64,000 bases of DNA, from the NCBI GenBank assembly GCA_041391505.1, contig JAWKNW010000009.1, positions 124,001 through 188,000 of the forward strand. The letters run 5' to 3'. The notes under the pieces were generated by a model. It worked only from the letters and a program-made list of their open reading frames with translations, was not told where the DNA came from and ran no database searches. Made by a program: the position numbers and the translations under genes. Of the stretch, positions 8,353-16,391 are shown piece by piece (position 1 is the stretch's first letter; each line of letters starts with the position of its first letter). This DNA is from Rhodothermales bacterium (GTDB lineage Bacteria > Bacteroidota > Rhodothermia > Rhodothermales > JAHQVL01).

Positions 8353-9679
8353 GCACCTGCTCTGCATCTCCTATCGTTTTCCGCCAGAAACGTACCCGCT
8401 GACCTCCCGCGTCAAGAACATGCTCGAGCATCTGGAGGCGAGCTGGGACATCACGGCCATCACCGCGGCAAAGCATCCGACCCTGGGTAAAAACGTCACG
8501 ATCCGGCGCGTGCCGCCGCGTACGCCGGAGGGGCTCTTCCGTTTTCTGAAACGGATCAAGATGGGCAAGTTGATCGACCTGTTCGTCTGGCCCGACGCGT
8601 TTATCTTCTGGATCCTGCCGGCGCTGTTCGAAGCGCGCCGCCAGATCCGCGCGCGCCGTCCGGATCTCATCCTGGTCTTTATGATGCCGTATTCGACGGG
8701 CCTCCTCGGGCTGCTGCTGAAGCGCCTGACCGGCATCCCGCTCGTGTTCAACCTGAACGACAGCATCACCTGCACGGACATGAACCCGAGCCACCCCACC
8801 CGGCTGCATTACCGGATGGCGCACTGGCTCGAGGACCGGTACGTCCGCCGCGCCGACGCGCTCATCTACGTGTCGAAGCGCAACATCGACCGCATCGCCG
8901 CGCGCCAGCCCGAAAAATACCGCGGCAAACTGCATCTGATCCGTCGCGGCGCGCGCCCGCACGACCATGCCGAGATGGCGCCGCCGGCGGACGGGATCTT
9001 CCGGATCGTGTACACCGGCGGGATGAGCGGGTGGTATCATTTTCTGGACGAACGCGGCACGCCGTCGTTCGGTAAACGGCTGTTCCATGCCTGGAACCGT
9101 CTGGGCCGGCATCGCCTCGTCACGCTCGACCACCGGAGCCACAGCCCGGTCTATATCGGCCAGGCGATCAAGGCGGTCGTCGAAAAACACCCCGAATGGG
9201 CCGGCCGCATCGAGATGAGCGTCTACGGCAACCAGTACCCGCAGGAGCTGGTCGACCGGGTGCTGAAGATGCACGGCATCGAAGGATTTGTGCGTGTTTA
9301 TCCGCCAGTGCCGCACGCCGAAGTGAAGGACAAGGTGCGGCAGGCCGATCTGCTTTTCATGGCGCTCCCCGAACGCACGGACGGTTCGCCGGGCGGACGC
9401 ATCTCCGCGAAGACCTACGAATACCTCATGACGGACCGCCCGATCCTCGCGGCGGTGCCGGCGGGGGAGAACCAGGAGTTTCTGGTGGACAAACCCGGCG
9501 TACATATGGTGAGCCCGAGGGATAGCGCGGCGATGGCCGACGCGATCGAGCGGCTCGCGGCCGCGTCCTTCGAGGGGCGCGATCTGCGCGTCGATCGCTC
9601 CTGCGTGCAGGCCACGATGACCAACCGGTCGCGCGCCGAAGCGTTTGCCGGCGTCCTTGACGAGGTGGTTGGCGCATGA
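8345..9679 (+). CDS. Glycosyltransferase, GT4-like (1 of 8)
   Basis: 444 aa, GT-B type. N-terminal nucleotide-fold start LLCISYRFPPETYPLTSRV; middle IVYTGGMSG; C-terminal donor-binding region with a YEYLMTDRPILAAVPAGE stretch (about 360-380), typical of WbuB-like family 4 enzymes. It would add a sugar from a nucleotide donor to the growing lipid-linked repeat. It overlaps the preceding sulfotransferase by 8 nt and the following one by 4 nt (ATGA), so the three are probably co-translated. Donor sugar cannot be told from sequence. Confidence 0.85.
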   Translation: MNRHLLCISYRFPPETYPLTSRVKNMLEHLEASWDITAITAAKHPTLGKNVTIRRVPPRTPEGLFRFLKRIKMGKLIDLFVWPDAFIFWILPALFEARRQIRARRPDLILVFMMPYSTGLLGLLLKRLTGIPLVFNLNDSITCTDMNPSHPTRLHYRMAHWLEDRYVRRADALIYVSKRNIDRIAARQPEKYRGKLHLIRRGARPHDHAEMAPPADGIFRIVYTGGMSGWYHFLDERGTPSFGKRLFHAWNRLGRHRLVTLDHRSHSPVYIGQAIKAVVEKHPEWAGRIEMSVYGNQYPQELVDRVLKMHGIEGFVRVYPPVPHAEVKDKVRQADLLFMALPERTDGSPGGRISAKTYEYLMTDRPILAAVPAGENQEFLVDKPGVHMVSPRDSAAMADAIERLAAASFEGRDLRVDRSCVQATMTNRSRAEAFAGVLDEVVGA

Positions 9680-10707
9680 AATCCCCGATCTTCATCGTCG
9701 GCGCCAACCGCTCGGGCACGACGCTCCTGCGCCTCATCCTGAACGCGCATCCGCATCTGGCCATCCCCGAGGAAGTGGTGTACTTTGGCTCCTCGCTCGC
9801 CGGCGTGCCGATCGGCCGCTGGCGCAAACCGGGGCTGACGAAAGAGGCGTATACGTCGTTCGTGATGCAGTTCCTGGACAACAACTGCGAGCCGCTGGGC
9901 GACATCGACCGCGAGGCGTTGCTGCACACGATCCTCGAGGACGGGCCGGCCGATTTCCGGCGGCCGTATCAGTGCGTGCTCGAGGCCTGGGCCGGCCGGC
10001 AGGGCAAGGTGCGCTGGGGCGAAAAGACCCCGGGCAACCTGTTTTATGCCGACATCATCTACGAGATGTTTCCCGACGCGCGGTTCATCCACCTCGTCCG
10101 CGATCCCCGCGCCGGCGTGTCCTCGATGCTCGGAACGAGCTTCTTCCCGAACGACGTCGTGTTCAACGCGCTCGGGCGCGCCAAATTCATGACGGAGGGC
10201 CGGGCGATCCTGGAAAAATACGTGCCGGCCGAACAGCGTTTTCTGCTGCGCTACGAGGACATCGTCGAGGCGCCCCAGGAGACCGTCCACGCCCTGTGCG
10301 CCTTTCTGGGGGAAGACTTCGAGCCGGCGATGATGGACTTTCATGAGGACGCCAGCCGCTTCATGAAGAAGGAAGCCGCCACCGATTTTAACGCCGCCGC
10401 CACCCGGCCGATATCCGCCGAGATGCGGGACAAATGGCGGAAGAAGCTCGATCCCGCCGATATCGCCAAGATCCAGGCCGTCTGCCGCCGGCCGATGGCC
10501 GAATTCGGCTACGAACTCGAGGACATCCCGCTCTCGCTGACAGACCGGCTCGAGGTCTGGACCAAACAACTGTACTGGCGCTACCAGACCTACCGCCACC
10601 GCCACATCCGCCACTATACCGTGAAGTCGATGATGTTCGCCCGGGTCCGCGGCCGGATGCGCAAGAAGCTCGGCGGGCTGCAGAAGCGGGTCGGGATGAT
10701 CAGGTAA
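9676..10707 (+). CDS. Sulfotransferase-family protein (4 of 8; twin of the gene at 7336)
   Basis: 343 aa. PAPS loop GANRSGTTLLRLILNAH (residues 7-23), RWGEKTPGNLFYAD, and the 3'-phosphate segment RFIHLVRDPRAGVSSM. Strongly similar along its length to the gene at 7336, including a long basic C-terminus (RYQTYRHRHIRHY). It starts inside the stop codon of the intervening glycosyltransferase (ATGA). A duplicated pair around one glycosyltransferase would suit two positions of one sugar, or two sugars, being sulfated. That is inference. Confidence 0.88.
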   Translation: MKSPIFIVGANRSGTTLLRLILNAHPHLAIPEEVVYFGSSLAGVPIGRWRKPGLTKEAYTSFVMQFLDNNCEPLGDIDREALLHTILEDGPADFRRPYQCVLEAWAGRQGKVRWGEKTPGNLFYADIIYEMFPDARFIHLVRDPRAGVSSMLGTSFFPNDVVFNALGRAKFMTEGRAILEKYVPAEQRFLLRYEDIVEAPQETVHALCAFLGEDFEPAMMDFHEDASRFMKKEAATDFNAAATRPISAEMRDKWRKKLDPADIAKIQAVCRRPMAEFGYELEDIPLSLTDRLEVWTKQLYWRYQTYRHRHIRHYTVKSMMFARVRGRMRKKLGGLQKRVGMIR

Positions 10708-10720
10708 ACGCGGGGCGCGT

Positions 10721-10826
10721 TTACCGTTCCAGGTTTTAGGTTTAAGGTTTAAGGGTGGTATCTGGGCCGGGCATCATGGCGATACAGGCGCCAACCTTAA
10801 ACATTGAACCTGGAACCTTAAACCCG
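10721..10826. repeat. Inverted heptad array 1 (GGTTTAA / TTAAACC type)
   Basis: The intergenic gap holds tandem degenerate heptads of GGTTTAA/AGGTTTT type (about 10726-10755). After a 35-nt spacer it holds the complementary TTAAACC/TTGAACC type (10791-10825). The arms can pair into a large stem-loop. Two further arrays with the same organisation occur at about 48300-48606 and 62350-62417. Confidence 0.6.
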
Positions 10827-10863
10827 GCCCCGTCCGCCTTTTCAGCGCTCTGCCGGGGGTGCA

Positions 10864-11982
10864 ATGAATGAGAATAGGTTGAAGCGATCAAAAACTATGC
10901 GCGTAATTGCCTGCAGGACGCCGTTTGGAAAGGGAGGGTTGGGCCAGCATTTCGCTTTTCTCGTCGAGGAATCGAGGGCGAGTGGGGAGCTGGCCGGCTA
11001 CTATGCGCATACGATCAAGCCCGGCGACGAACGGATCGGCCATCTCGTCGATTTCGTCAAACTCACGGCGCTGAAACGGTATTCGCCGTTGCGGTTTATG
11101 CCGACCTGGATGGGCTATGTAGGGGAGGAGGTGTTCGACAAGCGGGTGGCCCGCCAGCTGGACGTGCGCGCCGACGCGTTTATGGGTTTTGTCGGCAAGT
11201 CGCTCCATACGTTCGGGAAGGCGCGCGCACTCGGGTACACGCAGCTCGAACTGATCGCGGCCAACAGCCACGTGCGCAACGTGCAGCGCCGGCATGCCGA
11301 AGCGGCGCGTCAGCTGGGGATTCGCGATACGTGGCTCAACGATGCGCTCGCCCGCAAGACCCTGCGCGAGTACGACGCCGCCGACGTCATCTACACCCAC
11401 TCCGAGTATACCCGCGCGTCGCTTATCGAGGGCGGCGTGCCGGAGCGGAAACTTAAAAGAACCTTCCTCACGGCCGATCCCCGTTTTGTACCCCCGGTCG
11501 AACGTACCCCCGATGGTCGCTTCCGGATCGTCTATATCGGCCGCATCGACGCGACCAAAGGCGTTCCGCTATTGATCGAAGCCTTTACCCGACTCCAGCA
11601 TCCCGATGCCGAGCTGACGCTCGTCGGCGGATGGGCGACGTCGGTCATGAAACGCAAGGTGCAGGAATGGATCGCCCGCGATCCCCGCATCCGGCTCGCG
11701 CCTGGCGATCCGGTGCCGGTCCTGCACCGTGCCGACATCTACGTGCACCCCACCTACGAAGACGGCTTCGCGTACGCTCCTGTCGAGGCGCTCGCGTGCG
11801 GCGTCCCGGTCATCGTCACCGAGGACACCGGCATGAAAGAGCGCGTGCGAGAGGGCGAAAACGGGTTTGTCGTTCCCACAGGCAGCTGGGAAGCCATCCT
11901 GGAACGCCTGGAATACGTTGTGAAGCACCCCTTGACGTTCGACGCGGGCGCCTGCGCCCCGACACCAGCAATGGGTGAATAA
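10864..11982 (+). CDS. Glycosyltransferase family 4 (2 of 8)
   Basis: 372 aa, GT-B fold. Seen: an N-terminal nucleotide-fold start with a GKGGLGQHF glycine-rich loop, then IVYIGRIDATKGVPLLIEAF (donor-domain start, about 222-241). The family signature follows in YEDGFAYAPVEALACGVPV (about 297-315), with E residues in the EX7E arrangement. GGGGGTG precedes the ATG at 10864, so this start is preferred over the internal ATG at 10897. The tail after GSWEAILERLEYVV is short. The gene follows the heptad-repeat gap and is followed 3 nt later by a sulfotransferase. Confidence 0.9.
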   Translation: MNENRLKRSKTMRVIACRTPFGKGGLGQHFAFLVEESRASGELAGYYAHTIKPGDERIGHLVDFVKLTALKRYSPLRFMPTWMGYVGEEVFDKRVARQLDVRADAFMGFVGKSLHTFGKARALGYTQLELIAANSHVRNVQRRHAEAARQLGIRDTWLNDALARKTLREYDAADVIYTHSEYTRASLIEGGVPERKLKRTFLTADPRFVPPVERTPDGRFRIVYIGRIDATKGVPLLIEAFTRLQHPDAELTLVGGWATSVMKRKVQEWIARDPRIRLAPGDPVPVLHRADIYVHPTYEDGFAYAPVEALACGVPVIVTEDTGMKERVREGENGFVVPTGSWEAILERLEYVVKHPLTFDAGACAPTPAMGE

Positions 11983-11985
11983 CCT

Positions 11986-12942
11986 ATGGACACGTTGGCA
12001 TTGCCTTACGAGCCCCCGACCACAACGCCCCTTACCCCCGCCGACGCATCGGATTTTCCGTTGCGCGCCTTTTTCGGACACCACAAGTGCGCTACGGGCT
12101 GGATCGACAACATCCTCATGGAGATCTGTTTTCACATGGGGATCCGGTTCGTCATGGCCCATACGCGGGCGCATTTCGAACCTTTCGGATCGCTCGACGG
12201 GCTGGTGAAGGCCCGCAAGGTGGACTTTCTGGCCTACACCAACGCGGACAGCCGGCACCTCGACGCCTGCACCTTTTACAAGGGCTTTCACGTCGTCCGC
12301 GACCCGCGGGACGTGCTCGTTTCCGCGTATTTCTCGCATATGCACAGCCATAGCACCCGGGGCTGGGAAGCGCTGGCCGCGCACCGCGAGCGGCTGCGGA
12401 GCGTACCCAGGGAAGAGGGGCTCTTTCTCGAACTCGAATTCAGCAAGACGAGCTTCGAGGAGTTCGACCGCTGGAATTACCGCCAGCCCAATGTGCTCGA
12501 GATGAAGATGGAGGAGCTTTCCGCCGCGCCGCTCGAAGGGTTTTTGCGTATTCTGCGTTTTCTGGAGATCCTGGACGAGGAGCGGCACGGTCCGCTCGGC
12601 GAGCTGAGCGCGCGGCTCAATACGCGGATGAACCGGCTCAACCACAAGGGGCGTCGTTTCATGCCGGGGCAGATCCCGCTCTTTCCCGTCCCGCGTATCC
12701 GCCGGGCCACGATTCCGGCCGAGTTGCTGCGCCGGATCCTGGACAAAAAATCGTTTCAGCGCATGTCCGGCGGCCGCAAGAAGGGGGAGGAGGATGTGAA
12801 GAATCACTTCCGGAAGGGCGTTCACGGCGACTGGCGCAACCACTTCACGCCGGCCCTGCTCGACGCGTTCAAGGCGCGTTATGCGGACCTGGTCGTCAAG
12901 CTCGGTTACGAGCGGGACGCCGACTGGGGCCTGCAGCCGTGA
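11986..12942 (+). CDS. Sulfotransferase-family protein (5 of 8)
   Basis: 318 aa. The PAPS loop reads FFGHHKCATGWIDNIL (about 25-40), the H.KCAT variant seen in many cytosolic and heparan-type sulfotransferases. The 3'-phosphate segment is GFHVVRDPRDVLVSAYF (about 100-116). A lysine/arginine-rich stretch (GGRKKGEEDVKNHFRKG) lies near the C-terminus. It sits between two family 4 glycosyltransferases, 3 nt after one and 25 nt before the other. Its loop differs from the PRSGTT type, so it probably has a different acceptor. Confidence 0.85.
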   Translation: MDTLALPYEPPTTTPLTPADASDFPLRAFFGHHKCATGWIDNILMEICFHMGIRFVMAHTRAHFEPFGSLDGLVKARKVDFLAYTNADSRHLDACTFYKGFHVVRDPRDVLVSAYFSHMHSHSTRGWEALAAHRERLRSVPREEGLFLELEFSKTSFEEFDRWNYRQPNVLEMKMEELSAAPLEGFLRILRFLEILDEERHGPLGELSARLNTRMNRLNHKGRRFMPGQIPLFPVPRIRRATIPAELLRRILDKKSFQRMSGGRKKGEEDVKNHFRKGVHGDWRNHFTPALLDAFKARYADLVVKLGYERDADWGLQP

Positions 12943-12967
12943 TGCGGATCCAGCAAAACGAGCACGC

Positions 12968-14119
12968 ATGAGACGAATCGGTCACTACGCGCCCAACCTC
13001 TGGGCCAGCGGCGGCATTGCCACTTACGTGCGGCGCCTGGGCGATGCCCAGGTGGCGTCGGGTCACGATGTGGTGTATTTCTCCGCATCGCCGGCGCATC
13101 GTGGTGAAGAGAAAACGGTGATCGTCGACAGCGAGGCGGCGTTGTACGCACAGGCCGAGGCCCTCGGGCTGGACGTCCTGCACCTCCACAAGCCCGTCGC
13201 CGATCCCGACGCCGCGCCGGTGCCGCTCGTGCGCACCATGCACGGCAACCAGGGCTCGTGCCCGACCGGGTCGCGTTATCTGGTGCGGTCGGGGGCGCCC
13301 TGCACCCGCATGTATTCGCCGGCCGGCTGTTTTGTCAGCCATCTGACCGAGCGGTGCGGCAGCCTGCGGCCGGACAAGCTGAAACGGCATTTTGGCGGCA
13401 TCAAGCGCGAGCTGTATGCCGGCACGCGCATGCACACCTTCACGGTGAGCGGCTACCTGCGGGACCGGATGGTGGCGACCGGGTTCGATCCGACGCGTCT
13501 GCACGTGCTGCTTTCGCCGGCGCCCGACGTCGACGCGCCCTATGTGCCCACGCCGGCCGACGGCGTGGCCCGTTTCCTGTTTCTGGGCCGGCTGGTAGAC
13601 CAGAAAGGCGCCGAGTGGCTGCTGCGCGCGTTCGCCCGGGTGCGGGGGCCGGCGCATCTGGACATCGGCGGCGACGGCCCGTTGCAGGGACGCCTTGAAG
13701 CCTTTTGCCGGGCCAACGGCCTGAGCGATCGGGTGACCTTCCACGGCTGGGTGAAGGGCGGCGACGTGCCGGCGCTCATCCAGCGGTCGCGGGCGGTCGT
13801 GTTTCCGTCCGTCTGGCAGGAGCCGGCGGGTCTGGTGACGCTCGAAAGCGCCGCCTATGGGCGGGCGGTGATCGCCAGCGAAGTAGGCGGCATTCCCGAG
13901 TACGCGCGCGATGACTTCGCGCTCCGCGTGCCGCCCAACGACGTCGATCGCCTCGCGGCCGCCATCGAGCGGCTGATCGAGCGCCACGACGAGGCCGAGA
14001 CCCGAGGCCGCGCCGGCTACGCGCTGGCGCGCGCGCAATTTTCCATGAGAACGTTTATCGACCGGCTCGACGCGCTGTATGACATGGCGCTACAGGCCGG
14101 CGAATTACGCACCGTCTAG
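12968..14119 (+). CDS. Glycosyltransferase family 4 (3 of 8)
   Basis: 383 aa, GT-B. Starts at MRRIGHYAPNLWASGGIATY, with the glycine-rich acceptor loop of family 4. Donor half: FLFLGRLVDQKGAEWLLRAF (about 200-219) and FPSVWQEPAGLVTLESAAYG (about 280-299), containing the E residues of the EX7E motif. The open frame extends upstream into the previous gene, but the ATG at 12968 starts the recognisable domain and gives normal spacing (25 nt after the previous stop). The stop TAG is separated by one base from the next gene's ATG. A cysteine-rich patch (CPTGSRYLVRSGAPCTRMY) around residues 98-116 is seen in some members. Confidence 0.9.
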   Translation: MRRIGHYAPNLWASGGIATYVRRLGDAQVASGHDVVYFSASPAHRGEEKTVIVDSEAALYAQAEALGLDVLHLHKPVADPDAAPVPLVRTMHGNQGSCPTGSRYLVRSGAPCTRMYSPAGCFVSHLTERCGSLRPDKLKRHFGGIKRELYAGTRMHTFTVSGYLRDRMVATGFDPTRLHVLLSPAPDVDAPYVPTPADGVARFLFLGRLVDQKGAEWLLRAFARVRGPAHLDIGGDGPLQGRLEAFCRANGLSDRVTFHGWVKGGDVPALIQRSRAVVFPSVWQEPAGLVTLESAAYGRAVIASEVGGIPEYARDDFALRVPPNDVDRLAAAIERLIERHDEAETRGRAGYALARAQFSMRTFIDRLDALYDMALQAGELRTV

Positions 14120-14120
14120 T

Positions 14121-15068
14121 ATGGACCAGGCAACGACCCTTTTTCCCTCGCAATTTGTCGGCCAGGACCCGGCCCTGAGCGTGTCTCCGATCGAGACGAG
14201 CATCGTGCTCGGCGCGCCGCGTTCGGGGACGACCTACCTCATGCGGCTGCTGAACACGCTGCCGGATGCCGAGGTGCTGATCGGCACGCTGGTATCGACC
14301 TCGATCCCGCAGCTGGTCCGGCATCCCGAGATGACGCCGGCCGTGTACGATGCGCTCGCCGTCGCCTTCGAGCGGCTCGTCGATGCCTACCTGCACTCCG
14401 GTCGCGTCCATTCCCGGGCGGCGGCGTTGCAGAAATGGGCGAACACGTCCACCGGCCTGGGCGGCCTCGTGCGGGCGCTCAAGGGCGTGCGTACCGTCCG
14501 GAAAATGATCTACAAAGAGCCCTTCCTGAGCTTCACCCCCGAATTCGTCGACCGGGCGTTTCCCGCCGCGAAGGTCATCCACATCTATCGCGATGGGCGG
14601 GATGTGGCGCAGTCGCTGGTGAAGACGTACAAGGTGCTGACCGACGAGAGCCTGCAGAGTCTGCAAGCCTCCGAAATGCGCTTCGGCCGGCCCTTCGATC
14701 ACCGTTTCGTGCCCTGGTGGGTGGAAGAGGGGCGGGATGAGGAATTCATCGCGAGCAGCCCGTATGTCCGCGCCATCTGGCTCTGGAAATACATGGTGCG
14801 CGAGTGCCACGCGTTTTACGAACAGCCGGCGCTCAAGGAGAGCGGACGCATCATGCTGCTCCGCTACGAGGACCTCATGCGCGACCCGCAGGGTTACGGA
14901 CGCGCGATCCTCGAACACCTCGGCGAGCCGGCCAACAAGAGCTACATGAAGATGCTGGCCCAGGCGCACCCGCGCTCGATCGGCAACTTCAAACGCGTCA
15001 ACGCGGAAGACCTCCGCGACGCCGAGCGCGTCGCCGGCGACGAACTGGCGCTCTACGGATACGTTTAG
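14121..15068 (+). CDS. Sulfotransferase-family protein (6 of 8)
   Basis: 315 aa. PAPS loop VLGAPRSGTTYLMRLL (about 27-42) and 3'-phosphate segment KVIHIYRDGRDVAQSLV (about 149-165) are both close to the family consensus. The ATG at 14121 follows the previous stop by one base, and upstream extension would run into the preceding gene. It precedes a 153-nt gap containing short CAAATCG repeats. Acceptor unknown; genomic position implies the polysaccharide of this locus. Confidence 0.88.
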   Translation: MDQATTLFPSQFVGQDPALSVSPIETSIVLGAPRSGTTYLMRLLNTLPDAEVLIGTLVSTSIPQLVRHPEMTPAVYDALAVAFERLVDAYLHSGRVHSRAAALQKWANTSTGLGGLVRALKGVRTVRKMIYKEPFLSFTPEFVDRAFPAAKVIHIYRDGRDVAQSLVKTYKVLTDESLQSLQASEMRFGRPFDHRFVPWWVEEGRDEEFIASSPYVRAIWLWKYMVRECHAFYEQPALKESGRIMLLRYEDLMRDPQGYGRAILEHLGEPANKSYMKMLAQAHPRSIGNFKRVNAEDLRDAERVAGDELALYGYV

Positions 15069-15071
15069 CAT

Positions 15072-15100
15072 GCAAATCGCACAGTGCAAATCGCAAATCG
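15072..15100. repeat. Short AAATCG-type direct repeats
   Basis: CAAATCGCA-like units recur about three times just after the sulfotransferase stop. A related AATCC/AAATCGC run lies at 19848-19895. Function unknown; the rest of the 153-nt gap shows no clear gene. Confidence 0.4.
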
Positions 15101-15221
15101 GGGACATGGCGCACCGACACGGCGCCTACGCTTCCCTGGGAACGACGGATCGGGCACAATCTCCGATCGAGTCGTCCATTCCCTGTTTGCCTTTTAGGAT
15201 TTACACGGTGCGATTCCAATC

Positions 15222-16391
15222 ATGAACCTCCACCTCCTATATCCGATATTGCCTCCCGTGGTGGATGGGATAGGTGACTATACCTGTTGCCTGGCGATGA
15301 CGCTGGCTCCGGGGCATCGGGTGACGATCTGGTCGAATCAGGATGCGTATTCGCCGATCGAGGGGGTGACGATCCGTTCGGCCTACGAGATCGATAGTCC
15401 GCGGCACATGCGTCCGCTCGTCGGCGCCGTGCTGAGCGAGCCGCCGGACTGGCTGGTGGTGCAGTACAACCCGTTCAGCTACGGCAAGTGGGGGTTTAAT
15501 CCCGCGCTGCCGGCGGCGATCCGCCGGATCCGTAAGGGGGCGCCGGGTGTCCGCGTGGCGCTGATGGTGCACGAGCCCTTCGTGCCGATCACCGACTGGC
15601 GTTCGCTGGTGATGGGGTCGTGGCACCGCTGGCAGCTTCGGGCGCTGATGGCGCTGTCGGATGTCGTGTTTTTTTCGATCGCGCCGTGGGCCGAGACGTT
15701 CAAGCGGAAGCTTCCGCGCAAACGCGTCGAACATCTGCCGGTGGGCTCCAACATCCCCAACGAGCGGACGTCGCGCGCGGCCGCGCGGCAGGCGCTCGGC
15801 ATCGGGAAGGACGAACTGGTCGCCGGCGTCTTCGGGAGCGCACATCCGTCGCGCATGCTCGGGTTTGTTCGGCGCGCCCTGGAAGCGATGGCGGCGGAGG
15901 GACACAGGGTCCGGCTGCTTAGCATCGGCACCGCCGGCGAACGCCTGCGGAAGGAGGTGGGCGGCTCGATCCGGATCACGGATACCGGGGTGCTGCCGGC
16001 GGCGTCCGTTTCGGCGCATTTCTCCGCGATGGATATCTACCTGAGCCCGTTCCGCAAGGGCGTGTCTACCCGGCGCGGCTCGTTTATTGTCGGGCTGCAG
16101 CACGGCATCGCCACCGTCGGCACGACCGGCGAGCACACGGATGCCATGTTGCGCGAGGCATCCGGGCGCGCGTTCATGCTGTCGCCGGACGACGACGCGG
16201 CGGCGTTTGCGCGCAACGCGGCCGCCCTTGCCGGCGATGCCGCTTTCCGCAAGCACGTCGCGGTGGATGGACAGGCTTTTTTTGAACGCCACCTCTCGTG
16301 GGAGCGTATCGCCACCCGTATGCTCGAAGTGATGAACGACGCGGACTTGCGCCTCGAATCCCCCCGAATCCTAACGGAAACCGCCCTGTGA
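15222..16391 (+). CDS. Glycosyltransferase, GT-B type (4 of 8)
   Basis: 389 aa. Starts MNLHLLYPILPPVVDGIGDY, with a glycine-containing acceptor loop (VDGIGDYT). The donor half contains GVFGSAHPSRMLGFVRRAL and a C-terminal pocket around YLSPFRKGVSTRRGSFIVGL (about 270-289). It resembles family 4/1 glycosyltransferases, but the EX7E motif is not obvious, so the assignment is less firm than for its neighbours. Its TGA overlaps the GTG start of the Wzy-like gene (GTGA), so the two are probably coupled. Confidence 0.75.
   Translation: MNLHLLYPILPPVVDGIGDYTCCLAMTLAPGHRVTIWSNQDAYSPIEGVTIRSAYEIDSPRHMRPLVGAVLSEPPDWLVVQYNPFSYGKWGFNPALPAAIRRIRKGAPGVRVALMVHEPFVPITDWRSLVMGSWHRWQLRALMALSDVVFFSIAPWAETFKRKLPRKRVEHLPVGSNIPNERTSRAAARQALGIGKDELVAGVFGSAHPSRMLGFVRRALEAMAAEGHRVRLLSIGTAGERLRKEVGGSIRITDTGVLPAASVSAHFSAMDIYLSPFRKGVSTRRGSFIVGLQHGIATVGTTGEHTDAMLREASGRAFMLSPDDDAAAFARNAAALAGDAAFRKHVAVDGQAFFERHLSWERIATRMLEVMNDADLRLESPRILTETAL

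Noticed and set aside
10721..10826. CRISPR array
   Set aside because: The units are degenerate heptads with no constant repeat plus unique spacer pattern, and no cas gene is present.
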